The notes: generated by a model from the sequence alone, not told the origin. Counted from the first letter of the stretch, positions 23,336-33,871 are shown. The stretch is 64,000 bases of DNA from Astragalus membranaceus (GCA_039519185.1 CM076851.1:36710462-36774461); one strand, 5' to 3'. Numbers and translations are program-made.

Positions 23336-23843
23336 TCTGAAAAGGAAGTCAGGCTGAGGACTCTTAAACCAAGCGCTACTGGGAGGCAGCCCAGAGTTTA
23401 GTCTAATAAACCAGTGTGTTGTTGTCTTGTGTTTATTTTGCAGGTGAATGATCTGAAAATTTGAAGTTTGAGGGTGCGTCAGCAACAGGTGCTGCAGCAA
23501 TGCTTGAAGCAGTGTTGCTACAGCAGTGAGTAGCAGCTATGCGGTAATAAAATAATTGCAGTATGGTACAAGATCTGATGGGTCAGCAGTGAGTGGTCAA
23601 GTCAAGTCAGAGAACCGTCCCATCATTCAATCCTAACCCTCCACATACCCCACGACCCAACGGCTATGTGCGAAAGTAAAACGTGCAGATCCTCTTCCCA
23701 ATAAAACCGTCCCTTCCCATTACTTAAAACCACCCACTCCCATTCGATCTCCTCACCGAAACTACCTCTTTTCTCTCAAAGAACTCATCGTAACCGTCCC
23801 TGAACCTCTCCACCAATTCCTCCCTAATCTCACAAAATCCACC
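23336..23843 (+). other. ORF2 leader with a likely splice acceptor
   Basis: 508 bp between pol and ORF2. A T-rich run ending TTTATTTTGCAG at 23432-23443 has the form of a plant 3' splice site, which would suit a spliced subgenomic ORF2 message. Boxes TGCGTCAGCA and TGCTGCAGCA start at 23475 and 23490. The last 200 bp are C-rich and resemble a 5' UTR. No gene is seen. Confidence 0.6.
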
Positions 23844-25863
23844 ATGACTAGAACAAAGGCTAGTGCTTCCAAATCCTCTGGCAAGCACCAATCCAACCCT
23901 GGCCGTGGTGAATCGACCCAATTGCGCAGAAGAAGCTTAAAGAATCAAGAAGTGAGCGAAGCTGAGAAGTTTCAAAATATGAATTTCTGGGCAGAACGGG
24001 GTCTCGAATTGAAAGGAGCCTCTAATGCGTTCACATCCATTGTGAGCGCACTAGGCTGGGAGAGATTGGTGCAGCACCCCAAGTTCTTCTACGCTTCTGT
24101 AGTGCGAGAATTTTATGAAGGTATTCCACCCCCAAAGGATGGAAAGCAGCGATTTGTGTCTAAGGTACGCGGGGTAGCTGTGGATTTTGACTCCTTAGCA
24201 ATCAATGCAAGCTATGGGTTAGATTTCCATAGTCCTGCCTTCGGAAATGCTGTTGCCAATTGGAGAAAGAAAGAGATGGAAGGAGTCAAGCGAAGTATTT
24301 CTCTACCAGGAACACCGTGGGAACCATGCAGTGCGAATGAATTTAAAATCAAGAGGCAATATTTGACTCATGATGCAAAGGTCTGGTTCAACTTCATCAA
24401 ACAGTCCCTTTTGCCTACCTCTCATGCTACAAATTTAGAGAAAGAAAGGATGATGCTGCTGAATGCTATTCTGACCAAAAAGAATGCTGACATTGGAAGG
24501 TTGATCTGTAGGGAAATCATGGTTTGCAAGGGTAAAACTGCGGGTTATTTGTTCTTCCCCTGCCTGATAACCTCATTGTGTATAAATGCTGGTGTTGAAA
24601 TTCTGGGAGAGCAGAAAAGTTTCCCCATGGCTGCATTTCCTACCGTGCTGAGAGAAAAAAAGCATTGCGGCAGCATCTGGTGAGCCCACCATGCTGCCAC
24701 AATTCATGCTGCAGCAGCGGGCTGTATGGGAATTTATGAGGAAACAGCAGGATTGGTTAAGTACTGTGCTAGCTGCGAATGCGAAAGAACTTTCTGCTGA
24801 GGAAGCACCAGCATTTCCAGAATGGGTGCTTGAAGATGACTGTATGGAACCTGAAGCTGTAGAAAAGGAGGTGAATGTGGAAGCCGAGCCAGAAGTTGTA
24901 GTTGAAAAGAAGAGGAAGAGGCAAGACATTAAGAAAGGAAAGAAGAAGCAGACTGAACTAGTAGATGAAGAGGACATGCTGGAATCAGATGATGAGTCAC
25001 TAAGTGAAGAGGAGAAAGATCAATACAAGGAAATCATGGAAGAATTGAATAAAGAAAGTGATGAGGAGGATCCTGATACGTCTGAAGAGGAAGAAGAGCA
25101 TGATGAAATGGAAGGTGAAGAAGAAGAAAAGGGTCAGGAGAGTGCAGAAGTTTATGGAAGTGATGCGTCCTCTAAGACAGAAGAAAACCCAAATGCTTCT
25201 CCTGATGATCCCTTACCTGCACCCACCACTGAACAAAGCCAACCACAACCAAAATCACCTACTCCTGAGCACCAACCTCAGCCCAGAACACCCACCCCTC
25301 CACTCCAAACACCTGCCACCCAGACCACTCCTGCTGTGCCATCTACCACTACTGCTACTGATGCTGCAGCAACAGCTGATGTTGCAGCCTGTTCTAAAAT
25401 GCTGACATCACCCAAACAGAAAAGGACAAAGAGAATTACCAAGAAAAGAAAGACTGAGCGAGTACCAGAGGAAGCTAGAATCAATGAGGAAACAAGACCT
25501 GTGATGCCTGAGAATGAAGATAATTCAGTGCTTGCTGCAATCATGCAAGGAATTGCAAATGCTGCCGCAAATGAAGCCATAGCTAAGGCATCTGCTGATA
25601 AGGAGAAGGCTGAAGCTGCAAAGAAAGCCAAAGAGGCTAGGGAATTCGTGCTTGCCCAAAAGAAGGCAAGTGTTTCTGATGCTGGTCCTGTTGTTGCAGA
25701 TACAGGATCAGTGCTGCAGCATCCAACTGCTGCAGCAACAGAAGCCAAGAATGTCCCAAAGCCAGCTGAGGCTAAATCTTCCAAGCCTACTTCCAAGAAG
25801 CAAGGAAAAAGTACTCCAGTTCGTGCCAGTCCCAGAACTAAATCAGGAACTCCTGCACCCTAA
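23844..25863 (+). pseudogene. Athila ORF2 (env-position protein), one frameshift
   Basis: The only full-length ORF2 in the window, about 670 codons if the frame is followed through. The N-terminal 270 residues form the Transposase_32-like region; then come a Met/Gln-rich spacer, a long Glu/Asp-rich acidic segment (about 24960-25150) with basic patches (KKRKRQ), a Pro-rich segment (PQPKSPTPEHQPQPRTP), and a basic, Ala/Lys-rich C-terminus. No convincing signal peptide or membrane helix is visible, so an envelope role is not supported by the sequence. Frame is lost at an A7 run (24655-24661); the inverted copy has A6 there and is open. Work downstream of pol in Athila elements names this slot env-like. 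Confidence 0.78.
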
Positions 25864-27094
25864 TCTCATATGTTCTACTTTTAGTATTGTTTTAGTATGT
25901 TTTTAATTTCTGTGCTGCTTTAGTATGTCCTGTTCAAATAAACTTGCTTCTATTTTTCTTGTGGCTCGTTTTGATTGTATTCTGTTCCTAGTATGTGATG
26001 TTTGCTGTCCTGTAGCTTTCTCCCTGTAGTTTAAGTGCAGTGAGGTCACTGCCCAGCTCTAAGTGGGGGGGGGGGAGCTATACATAGGTCTTGTACTCTG
26101 TTATTTGCAGTCAAATTAGTGAATTTAAAAAGAAAAATAGAAGTAGAGTTGAGCAAAAACTTAGTGATGATATGGTGAGAAATGAGTAATTACACCCCTG
26201 TTTGATGAGTGAACTATTCTGTTACTGCTCCTACACTTAAACTTGAACTCAGGTAGGAACTTAGTGAATTAAAGATGATCTGAAACTAGGCTAGTGTTGG
26301 TAGACCTAGGGAACTGCTAAATTTCTACTAAAAACTTAGGGCAGCATAAGAAACTAAGTTTGGGGGTTCTCTGAGATATATTAAGGCAAAGCATGAAAGA
26401 ATGCAGTGCTGCAACAACTGTTGCTGCAGCAATGCTGGGTTATGTGCACATAGTTTAGGATGTCTAAATTAAGTCTGAATGAAGGTGCGAAGCACCAGTG
26501 TCTGTTAATAATTGTGTAATGTGCTGCAATTGCCTATACTGTAAAAAAAAAAAAAAAAAAAGCGCAAAAATGCTATTTAGAAGAGAAATGAAACTAAAGG
26601 CATTGCAGTACAAAATCAAGTCAAAAGTCTAAACAAAGTACAATTCTGAGTCTGTAATGCTGCAGCAACTGATGCTGCAGCAATGTTAATGTTAGGATTT
26701 AATAAGTGCACTGCCTTAAAAGTTCTGGATTGCTGCATCAAAGCCCTTAATCAAGCTCAACCCCCCTTTCTGAGCATGAATTGTTAGTCTGTCCTTCTTT
26801 TTGAAAAAATTTTTAGCTTTCCCAAAAGAAAACCTCTCTATGTCTTAGCTAAGTGAAATCTTGAACCTTGCTATGGTCTGAACTAAGTAAAGTGTCACAC
26901 ACACACTTTTGAGCAGGAATATGCTAGGGAACTCATTTTTTCAGAAGGGTTGCAATTGAGTGATAGTCTGAAAGTTGATGCTCAGCTTGATTCTTCTTTA
27001 TGCTTCATATTTGAATTGATTCATTGGCTGTGATTGTTTATTAACAGTGTGCTTGCCTGTGTCAAGTGTCATTGCTTGAGGACAAGCAACGGTT
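25864..27094 (+). other. Athila copy 2 3' untranslated region
   Basis: No gene is seen. It contains a G-run (about 26065-26075), an oligo-A run (about 26542-26560), and paired boxes at 26407/26422 and 26658/26673. It mirrors 10223-11451. Confidence 0.75.
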
Positions 27095-27106
27095 CAAGTT
27101 TGGGGG
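27095..27106 (+). other. Polypurine tract of Athila copy 2
   Basis: CAAGTTTGGGGG lies immediately before the LTR start, as in copy 1. Confidence 0.8.
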
Positions 27107-28485
27107 TGTGATAACCATCTTTTATGATGGTTATTACTTGCCTTTTTAGCTTGAATTTAAGTGATTTAATAAACTTGTTGTGTCAGTGATGATGTAATTA
27201 TGTGTTTAGGTTATAAATAATGGTGCAGGAATGGTTTGGTTTAAGTTGGGCATTTTGATGCCCTTAGTGCATTTAATTGTATTTAGTGTCAGTGCTGCAG
27301 CAATAGGTGCGAGCGCAACAGGGGATTTGCGAAAGATGAGAGAGAAAGCTCAAGGAGAATGCGGAAAACACGGAAGTTAAGGCAAGGACAGGTGTCAGCG
27401 CTGTATGGCACGGAAAGATATTTCCTATTGAGGAATTCCCATGATTGCCCTCAATCCTAGGACGCATTTCCTTAAAGAGCCCTCATTCTAGGGTTGCGTG
27501 CAAGGTGGTACTATATAAGGACATTCCTCCTTCTTCATTGGGCACGCTGCCGTCACGAGGAAGTATAGAGATAGCTCCTCACAGCGTGCTTAGCTCACCA
27601 TTGTTACCTACAAGCTTCATTGCTGAGACTATTGCGACAGCATCACTTGGAATTACATTTCTCTTGGAGGATCGTACTAGAAGAGCTGGATCAGATCTCC
27701 ATTGTGACTACTGGAGTTCCTTCACTATCTCCTCTCAATAGTATCATTTCTTCCTTTGGAATTTGTAATATGACTTCTACTCCTTTGTTTAAGTTGTTTT
27801 CCATGTTTTGTAAGCTCAATATGAGCTAACTTCTCATAGTTGAGATGCTGGATCTGAAGTAACTAGAATTTTTATGCTATTTATGAAGTATATTTAATGT
27901 TGTGCATTTTACCTTGTGCGTGATAATATTTCCATTTTAAAATAGGATTGGCCGTCTATTTTAAATAACATTTATAAATTCAGAGATGGTTTGTAAATTA
28001 ATCTCACAAGGTAATATGGGTAGTGGGCATTAATGAGAGATCTTGATGTTCCTTGCTTAACCCTAGAGATAGGAAGGTAAAACCCATAAGGTGATTACTG
28101 CCGGTGTCCAAGCAGCCTAGGAAGTACTTCTTTAGGGTTTAGAGATAAACTCTTGCAAGGAAACCCTAGTGTAAAGTATTCGAGAGAATAATGTCTTATT
28201 GCTGCAGCACCTAATGCTGCAGCATTGAATATACCCTTAATAGCATACTAATGAAGTACTAAAGTGAATGCATCTCAGCTTGTTCTCATCACTGAATCAT
28301 AATCACCATTTCCATTTACCTTTACTGTTCATGTTACTCAAAATTTGTGTGTCATTTACTTTATTCACTAATTTGTTAGCAAAATTAAACTCTTGTATTT
28401 AGCTAATTTCCTCGTGGGAACGATCTCATTTATCCTTTATTACTTGCAAAGACAGTGTATACTTGCACTACGTTTTCACACAACA
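27107..28485 (+). repeat. Athila LTR, full length, copy 2
   Basis: 1379 bp, with TGT...ACA ends. A TATATAA box at 27512-27518 suggests U3 covers about the first 430 bp. Boxes occur at 27293/27308 and 28200/28215. It differs from 8832-10210 at a handful of positions (for example within 27490-27500, 27725 and 27760). Confidence 0.95.
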
Positions 28486-28491
28486 AGTTTT

Positions 28492-28509
28492 TGGCGCCGT
28501 TGCCGGGGA
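28492..28509 (+). other. Second tRNA-Asp primer site, after the copy 2 LTR
   Basis: TGGCGCCGTTGCCGGGGA follows the LTR by six bases, where a 5' LTR would have it. So this LTR was, or was copied from, a 5' LTR or a two-element junction, although it stands at the 3' end of copy 2. Nothing of gag follows it. Confidence 0.88.
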
Positions 28510-28605
28510 AGTATAGAGATAGCTCCTCACAGCGTGCTTAGCTCACCATTGTTACCTACAAGCTTCATTGCTGAGACTATTGCGACAGCATCACTTGGAA
28601 TTACA
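28507..28605 (+). repeat. Duplicated Athila LTR fragment
   Basis: 99 bp equal to 27559-27657, joined to the primer site through a shared GGAAGTATAG-type overlap. It breaks off at 28605 and is followed by five unmatched bases (28606-28610) and then copia LTR sequence. Confidence 0.88.
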
Positions 28606-28610
28606 TAGCA

Positions 28611-28782
28611 TACTGACTGTGCAGTCATAATCGTAACTGGGCTGTTTTATCCTGGGGGCGTCGTGGTTGATAGTCTGCTTGCACCATCGAGCAGTGCCAC
28701 GAAACGTCTTAAAGAGAGCGACCTAGTCCGCGACTCATCCCAGTAATTTCTTCGGTATAATTTTGAAAACACTGAAACAACA
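28611..28782 (+). repeat. Copia 5' LTR, last 172 bp
   Basis: Matches 33700-33871, with one clear substitution near the end (TTTTGAAAAC against TTTCGAAAAC). The first 650 bp, including the promoter, are missing. The break adjoins the Athila LTR fragment. Confidence 0.92.
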
Positions 28783-28806
28783 ATTTTAAGACGTTTCTTT
28801 TCAACC

Positions 28807-31800
28807 ATGACTACCGAAGAGATTACTGGTCCCACTGTTTCCAACTTCAACAAACCATTTCGGTTTGAGGGATCCCACTTCAAGCGTTGGCAACAAAAGA
28901 TGCAGTTTTTCTTAACTATGAAAAAAGTTGCTAATGTCTTGACCGATGAGATTCCAGTAGTCGACGAAACAGCCGAACAGGCAGATCAGACTAAAACAGC
29001 CAAAGAGATATTGCTTTGGAACGACAATGACTACCTCTGTAAGAACTTCATTCTTAATGGACTGAGTGATGATCTTTATGATTATTACAGCTCTTGCAAG
29101 TCCGCTAAAGAGGTATGGAATGCTCTGAAAAAGAAGTATGACACTGAGGAAGCAGGCACTAAAAAATATGCTGTGAGCCGCTACCTCAACTTCAAGATGA
29201 CAGATGATAAATCTGTAGAGACTCAGTCACATGAGATACAGAAAATAGCTCATGAAATTGTCTCTGAAGGCATGGCCTTAGATGAACAATTTCAAGTAGC
29301 TGTTATTATTGACAAACTTCCTCCTGCCTGGAAGGATTTCAAAAATTCTCTCAGGCACAAGACCAAAGAGTTCTCTTTGGAAAGTTTGATTACCCGACTC
29401 CGGATTAAGGAGGAATCTCGGAAACAAGATCAGAATGATGAAATCTTGTTTGTTTCGAACAAGAAACCAGGAGCGGTTCTGAAGCCAACTGGCAAACATT
29501 TCAAGAATCAGAACCGTAATCAGATTCAAAAGAACCGCAACCACAAGAATGGGAACACTCCAAAGTCCCCAAATGCCAAACCTCAACCACCACCACAACC
29601 AAAGAATGAAGCTGCTCTTCCATTCCTTTGTTACAAGTGTGGAAGACCAGGTCATATGGCACGCAAGTGTAGGAACAGGCCCAATCCTTCCCTGCAGGCT
29701 AACCTGACTGAAGAGCAGCACTTTACTGCTGTGATTACTGAAATCAACACGGTTGGTGGATCTGATGACTGGTGGAATGATATTGGCTCCTCTCGCCATG
29801 TATGCAACAACCGTGCTATGTTTAAAACATACAAGGCGGTTGATGATAAGAAAGTGCTGTTGGGCGACGCTCACACCACTACTGTTGCAGGTATTGGAGA
29901 TGTCGAACTGAATGTTGAAGGTAATAAAGTTTTTCCTTCTGCGTATATGTTGTGTGATTTTAATATTTGGCACTCTCGTTTCTGTCATGTCAATAAGCGC
30001 ATTATTTTGAATATGAGCAATTTAGGGATAATTCCCAAACTATTGTTAACCGATTTTCATAAATGCGAACTTTGTACTCAAGCCAAAATTACAAAGTCGT
30101 CTCACAAATCCGTCATTAGAGAATCAGAGCCATTAGACTTAATACACTCTGATATTTGCGAACTAGACGGAACTTTGACCAGAAATGGTAAACGCTATTT
30201 TATCACATTTATTGACGATTGCTCAGACTACACTTTCGTGTACCTTATGAAAAATAAAAGTGAAGCGCTTGACATGTTCAAAATTTTTGTAAAGGAAATT
30301 GAAAATCAATTTGAAAAAAAGATAAAGCGTTTTCGAAGCGATAGAGGAACTGAGTATGATTCCCAGTTGTTTAATGACTTTTATAAGTTGAATGGAATCA
30401 TACATGAAACGACTGCACCATATTCACCCGAAATGAATGGTAAAGCAGAAAGGAAAAATAGAACCCTTACCGAATTAACAGTTGCGATTATGCTTAATTC
30501 GGGCGCTGCATCACACTGGTGGGGTGAAATTTTAATAACAGTATGCTATGTACTGAACAGAGTTCCTAAATCTAGGAATAAAATTTCTCCTTATGAATTG
30601 ATAAAGAAAAGACAACCAAATGTGTCTTATTTTCGAACTTGGGGCTGTCTGGCCTATGTAAGGATCCCAGACCCAAAAAGAGTCAAACTTGCCAGTAGAG
30701 CCTATGAATGTGTATTCATTGGTTATGCAGTAAACAGCAAAGCATACAGATTCTATGACCTGAATGCAAAAGTAACCATCGAGTCAAACGATGTTGACTT
30801 CTATGAAAGTAAATTTCCCTTTAAATCAAGAAATAGTGGGGGCTCTGGAACTAGTAAGGTTCCTGTGCCTAGGAGCGTTGAAAACAACGTAGAAAGGGAA
30901 ATAGAACCTAGAAGAAGTAAGAGAGCACGTGTTGCTAAAGACTATGGACCCGACTACACGGTCTATACACTAGAGGAGGATCCTACTAGCATTCACGAAG
31001 CTCTGTCTTCATTGGATGCTGACTTGTGGCAAGAAGCCATAAATGATGAGATGGATTCTCTAGAGTCTAACAAGACATGACACTTAGTGGACTTGCCTCC
31101 TGGTTGCAAAACCATTGGTTGTAGATGGATTCTGAAAAGGAAGCTAAAACCTGATGGCACTGTTGATAAGTACAAGGCTCGCCTTGTAGCCAAAGGTTTT
31201 AGACAAAGAGAGAACATAGATTTCTTCGATACATATTCGCCTGTTACCAGAATTACATCCATAAGGGTACTAATTGCTCTGGCTTCTATTTATAACTTAG
31301 AAGTACACCAAATGGATGTAAAGACCGCCTTTTTGAATGGCGAATTAGAAGAAGAAATATATATGGAGCAACCTGAAGGTTTTGTAGTCCATGGGCAAGA
31401 ACACAAGGTCTGTAGGTTGGACAAGTCTCTATATGGTCTCAAACAAGCTCCCAAACAATGGCATGAGAAGTTCGATAATTTGATTATCTCGAATGAGTTC
31501 AAAGTGAATGAAAGTGACAAATGCATTTATTACAAAACTGAGAATGACATATGCACTATCATATGTCTCTATGTAGACGATCTGCTCATATTTGGATCAA
31601 ACATTCATGCCATAAATAAAGTGAAATCATTGTTGTGCAACAACTTTGATATGAAAGACCTCGGAGAAGCTAATGTAATCCTCGGGATCAAGATCACTAG
31701 GTCCGAGAAAGGAATTTCCTTGGATCAATCTCATTATATTGAGAAGATCTTAAAGAAATACAATTATTTTGACTGTAAACCTGCATGTTCTCCCTATGAT

Positions 31801-32523
31801 CCAAGTGTCAAACTTTTTAAGAACACTGGTGACAGTGTTAGACAAACGGAATATGCGAGCATCATTGGCAGCCTAAGGTATGCTACTGATTGTACTAGAC
31901 CCGACATCGCCTATGTTGTGGGATTGCTATGCAGGTTTACCAGTCGACCTAGTATCGAGCATTGGCATGCTATTGAAAGAGTCATGATATATCTTAAAAG
32001 AACCATGAATCTAGGATTACACTATCAGAGATTTCCAGCTGTACTTGAAGGGTACAGTGACGCTGATTGGAACACTCTATCAGATGATTCCAAAGCGACC
32101 AGTGGCTACATATTCAGTATAGCCGGTGGTGCCGTTTCCTGGAAATCTAAGAAACAGACCATTTTGGCTCAGTCCACTATGGAGTCTGAAATGATAGCAC
32201 TAGCAACAGCCAGTGAAGAAGCTAGCTGGTTAAGATGCCTACTAGCAGAGATTCCCTTATGGGAAAAACCGATGCCAGCTGTGTTGATCCACTGCGATAG
32301 TACCGCGGCTATTGCAAAAATAGAGAACCGTTATTACAACGGTAAGAAACGACAAATCCGTCGTAAGCACAGCACGGTTAGAGAGCTACTAACAAAAGGA
32401 GCTGTGAGAGTGGATCACGTACGCACTGATCAGAACTTAGCCGATCCTTTGACGAAAGGATTAGCCAGAGAGAAAGCCCAAAGTACATCTCAAAAGATGG
32501 GACTACTGCCTTTAGAACCATGA
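28807..32523 (+). pseudogene. Copia gag-pol polyprotein with a stop and an internal deletion
   Basis: Gag begins MTTEEITGPTVSNF and ends with a CCHC knuckle near residue 275 (CYKCGRPGHMARKC). The protease site near residue 324 reads D-I-G where D-T/S-G is expected. Soon after (near residue 375) the protein passes directly into the integrase zinc region (WHSRFCHVN ... CELCTQAK), so the usual linker of perhaps 70-100 residues is lost. The integrase core keeps Asp in HSDICELDG, Asp in RSDRGTEYD and Glu in NGKAERKNR. A TGA at 31078-31080 ends the first frame; the same frame reopens with RT (YVDDLL near 31573) and RNase H (GYSDADW, STMESEMIAL, HCDSTAAI) to 32523. It is inactive as it stands. Confidence 0.9.
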
Positions 32524-33050
32524 GTCACTCACAATGGCAACCCGACCTAAAAGACTGGAGATCCCAAGAATTAGGTTCAATGGGTAATAACAAGTTGTGA
32601 AGTGACAGGAGATGAACATGCTATTAAAAGTAAATAAGCATGATTCCTGAAGCGATGTAAGGTTGAGATAATAGAAACTCTTAATGAGATCTATACTCCA
32701 TGTGGAGTAGAGTACCTAGCTACAGGAGTACTCTTGATAGACTCACCTTTGTGAATGTGGAAGTGGGGCCGCTTCCTATGGCATTTTGGGCAGAAATTCC
32801 TAGAGCGTTCACTAAACTGGGATAGACGTGCAGGGCCATAAACGCACGGGCATCTGAGAATACACCTATTGAAAGGGTTGTGTGTGGTTTTGACGCTTAG
32901 AGATAGAGTTCAAGACTACGAGTCACTCTTGTTGAATCTAAATCTTAACCGCTACGCAAGGTTCAAGTCGTACGACACCTCTGCTTATGCACAATCTTAT
33001 GGAGGCGCTTGACGCTACTTCTGGAACTGTTTTAAATTCAAGTGGGGGAT
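32524..33050 (+). other. Copia 3' untranslated region and polypurine tract
   Basis: 527 bp without a supported gene. The final AAGTGGGGGAT (33040-33050) is the polypurine tract before the LTR. Short open frames here have no family resemblance. Confidence 0.8.
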
Positions 33051-33871
33051 TGTTGGAACATTGGTGTGAATTTACAAAGTCCCACATTGCTTGGACTAAG
33101 CACTTGAAGAGTGCTTATAAGTGGGAAGTTCACACCTTTGGGTTGGGGCCCAAGGGGTACCCAGTTTTGTGAACGGGCAAGCACGCACTCTAACTGACCA
33201 CCACACACGCGCGCGCGCCGCCGCCGCCGTCCGTCCGTCCGACCGGCCGGGCCGGGCTCGGGCTTGGGCTGTGAGGTGTAAAGTATTTTTTGCGAAATTA
33301 ATTAAACTTATATTTTATTTTTTTGGAACGTGCTTGTCCAGATTCATTGAACCGACCAGATTCGACGAACCGTTGCGAACTTGCGCTCCAAGTCAGACGT
33401 GCGCACGAACCTTCGTAACTTGCGCGCCAAGGATCCATGATTCGTAACTTGCGCGCCAAGGATCCATGATTCGTAACTTGCGCACGAAGTCCCATGACTT
33501 GCGCACGAAGCCGGTTATTGAAGCCTATAAAAGAGGCCTTCCCCCAATTCATTTGACACACCGAAAACTCGATGCAGTTCCGAGTTCTCTTCTCTTCTCC
33601 CTCATAAATTCGTTCTTCTTCTTCTTCTCTAAGAGTGGCCTACGAGCCATATTCTTGACTGGTTATAAACCATATTGAGAGGTGTATATCTCGAGCGATT
33701 ACTGACTGTGCAGTCATAATCGTAACTGGGCTGTTTTATCCTGGGGGCGTCGTGGTTGATAGTCTGCTTGCACCATCGAGCAGTGCCACGAAACGTCTTA
33801 AAGAGAGCGACCTAGTCCGCGACTCATCCCAGTAATTTCTTCGGTATAATTTCGAAAACACTGAAACAACA
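33051..33871 (+). repeat. Copia 3' LTR, complete, 821 bp
   Basis: Starts TGTTGGAACATTGG and ends CTGAAACAACA. The 5' end carries GTCCCACATTG (33079-33089) then TTATAAG (33115-33121). A second TATA box, TATAAAA, is at 33526-33532 after a 29-bp tandem repeat (33412-33497). A CG- and CCGT-type simple repeat lies at about 33208-33241. Confidence 0.93.
33412..33497 (+). repeat. 29-bp tandem repeat in the copia LTR
   Basis: Units start at 33412, 33441 and 33470 with TTCGTAACTTGCGC; the first two are identical and the third is diverged and one base shorter. A further partial CTTGCGCACGAAG follows. The array sits about 30 bp upstream of the TATA box, the usual place for LTR enhancer repeats. Confidence 0.88.

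Larger units (their letters stand above)
20653..28485 (+). mobile_element. Athila-lineage retrotransposon, copy 2, plus strand, 5' half missing
   Basis: The copy begins abruptly inside pol at the start of RT and contains RNase H, integrase, the ORF2 leader, a full-length ORF2, 3' UTR, polypurine tract and full LTR. It is nearly identical to copy 1 but inverted. Visible coding differences are one valine codon fewer (VTVANER) and Arg for Ile in the integrase core (KHRIATAYH). It lacks gag, protease, primer site and 5' LTR, so it could move only if supplied in trans, and probably not at all. Confidence 0.93.
28611..33871 (+). mobile_element. Ty1/copia retrotransposon with truncated 5' LTR
   Basis: Gag-protease-integrase-RT-RNase H order defines Ty1/copia. 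The 3' LTR is complete (33051-33871); of the 5' LTR only the last 172 bp remain. No ordinary tRNA-Met primer site (TGGTATCAGAGC type) follows the 5' LTR. The polyprotein has an internal deletion and a stop. Its 3' end lies inside a host root-cap gene, which it interrupts. Confidence 0.92.

Noticed and set aside
23844..25863. Calling Athila ORF2 a true envelope glycoprotein
   Set aside because: No signal peptide, membrane helix or furin-like site could be seen. Only its position after pol fits.
26065..26075. Internal G-run as a second polypurine tract of Athila
   Set aside because: It stands about 1 kb from the LTR, and a better tract abuts the LTR. It is only a homopolymer of uncertain length.
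33412..33497. Possible CRISPR-like repeat array
   Set aside because: The units are contiguous tandem copies without spacers, inside a plant LTR.
33121..33561. Open frames in the copia LTR
   Set aside because: Produced by the 29-bp tandem repeat and CG-rich simple repeat. No family resemblance.
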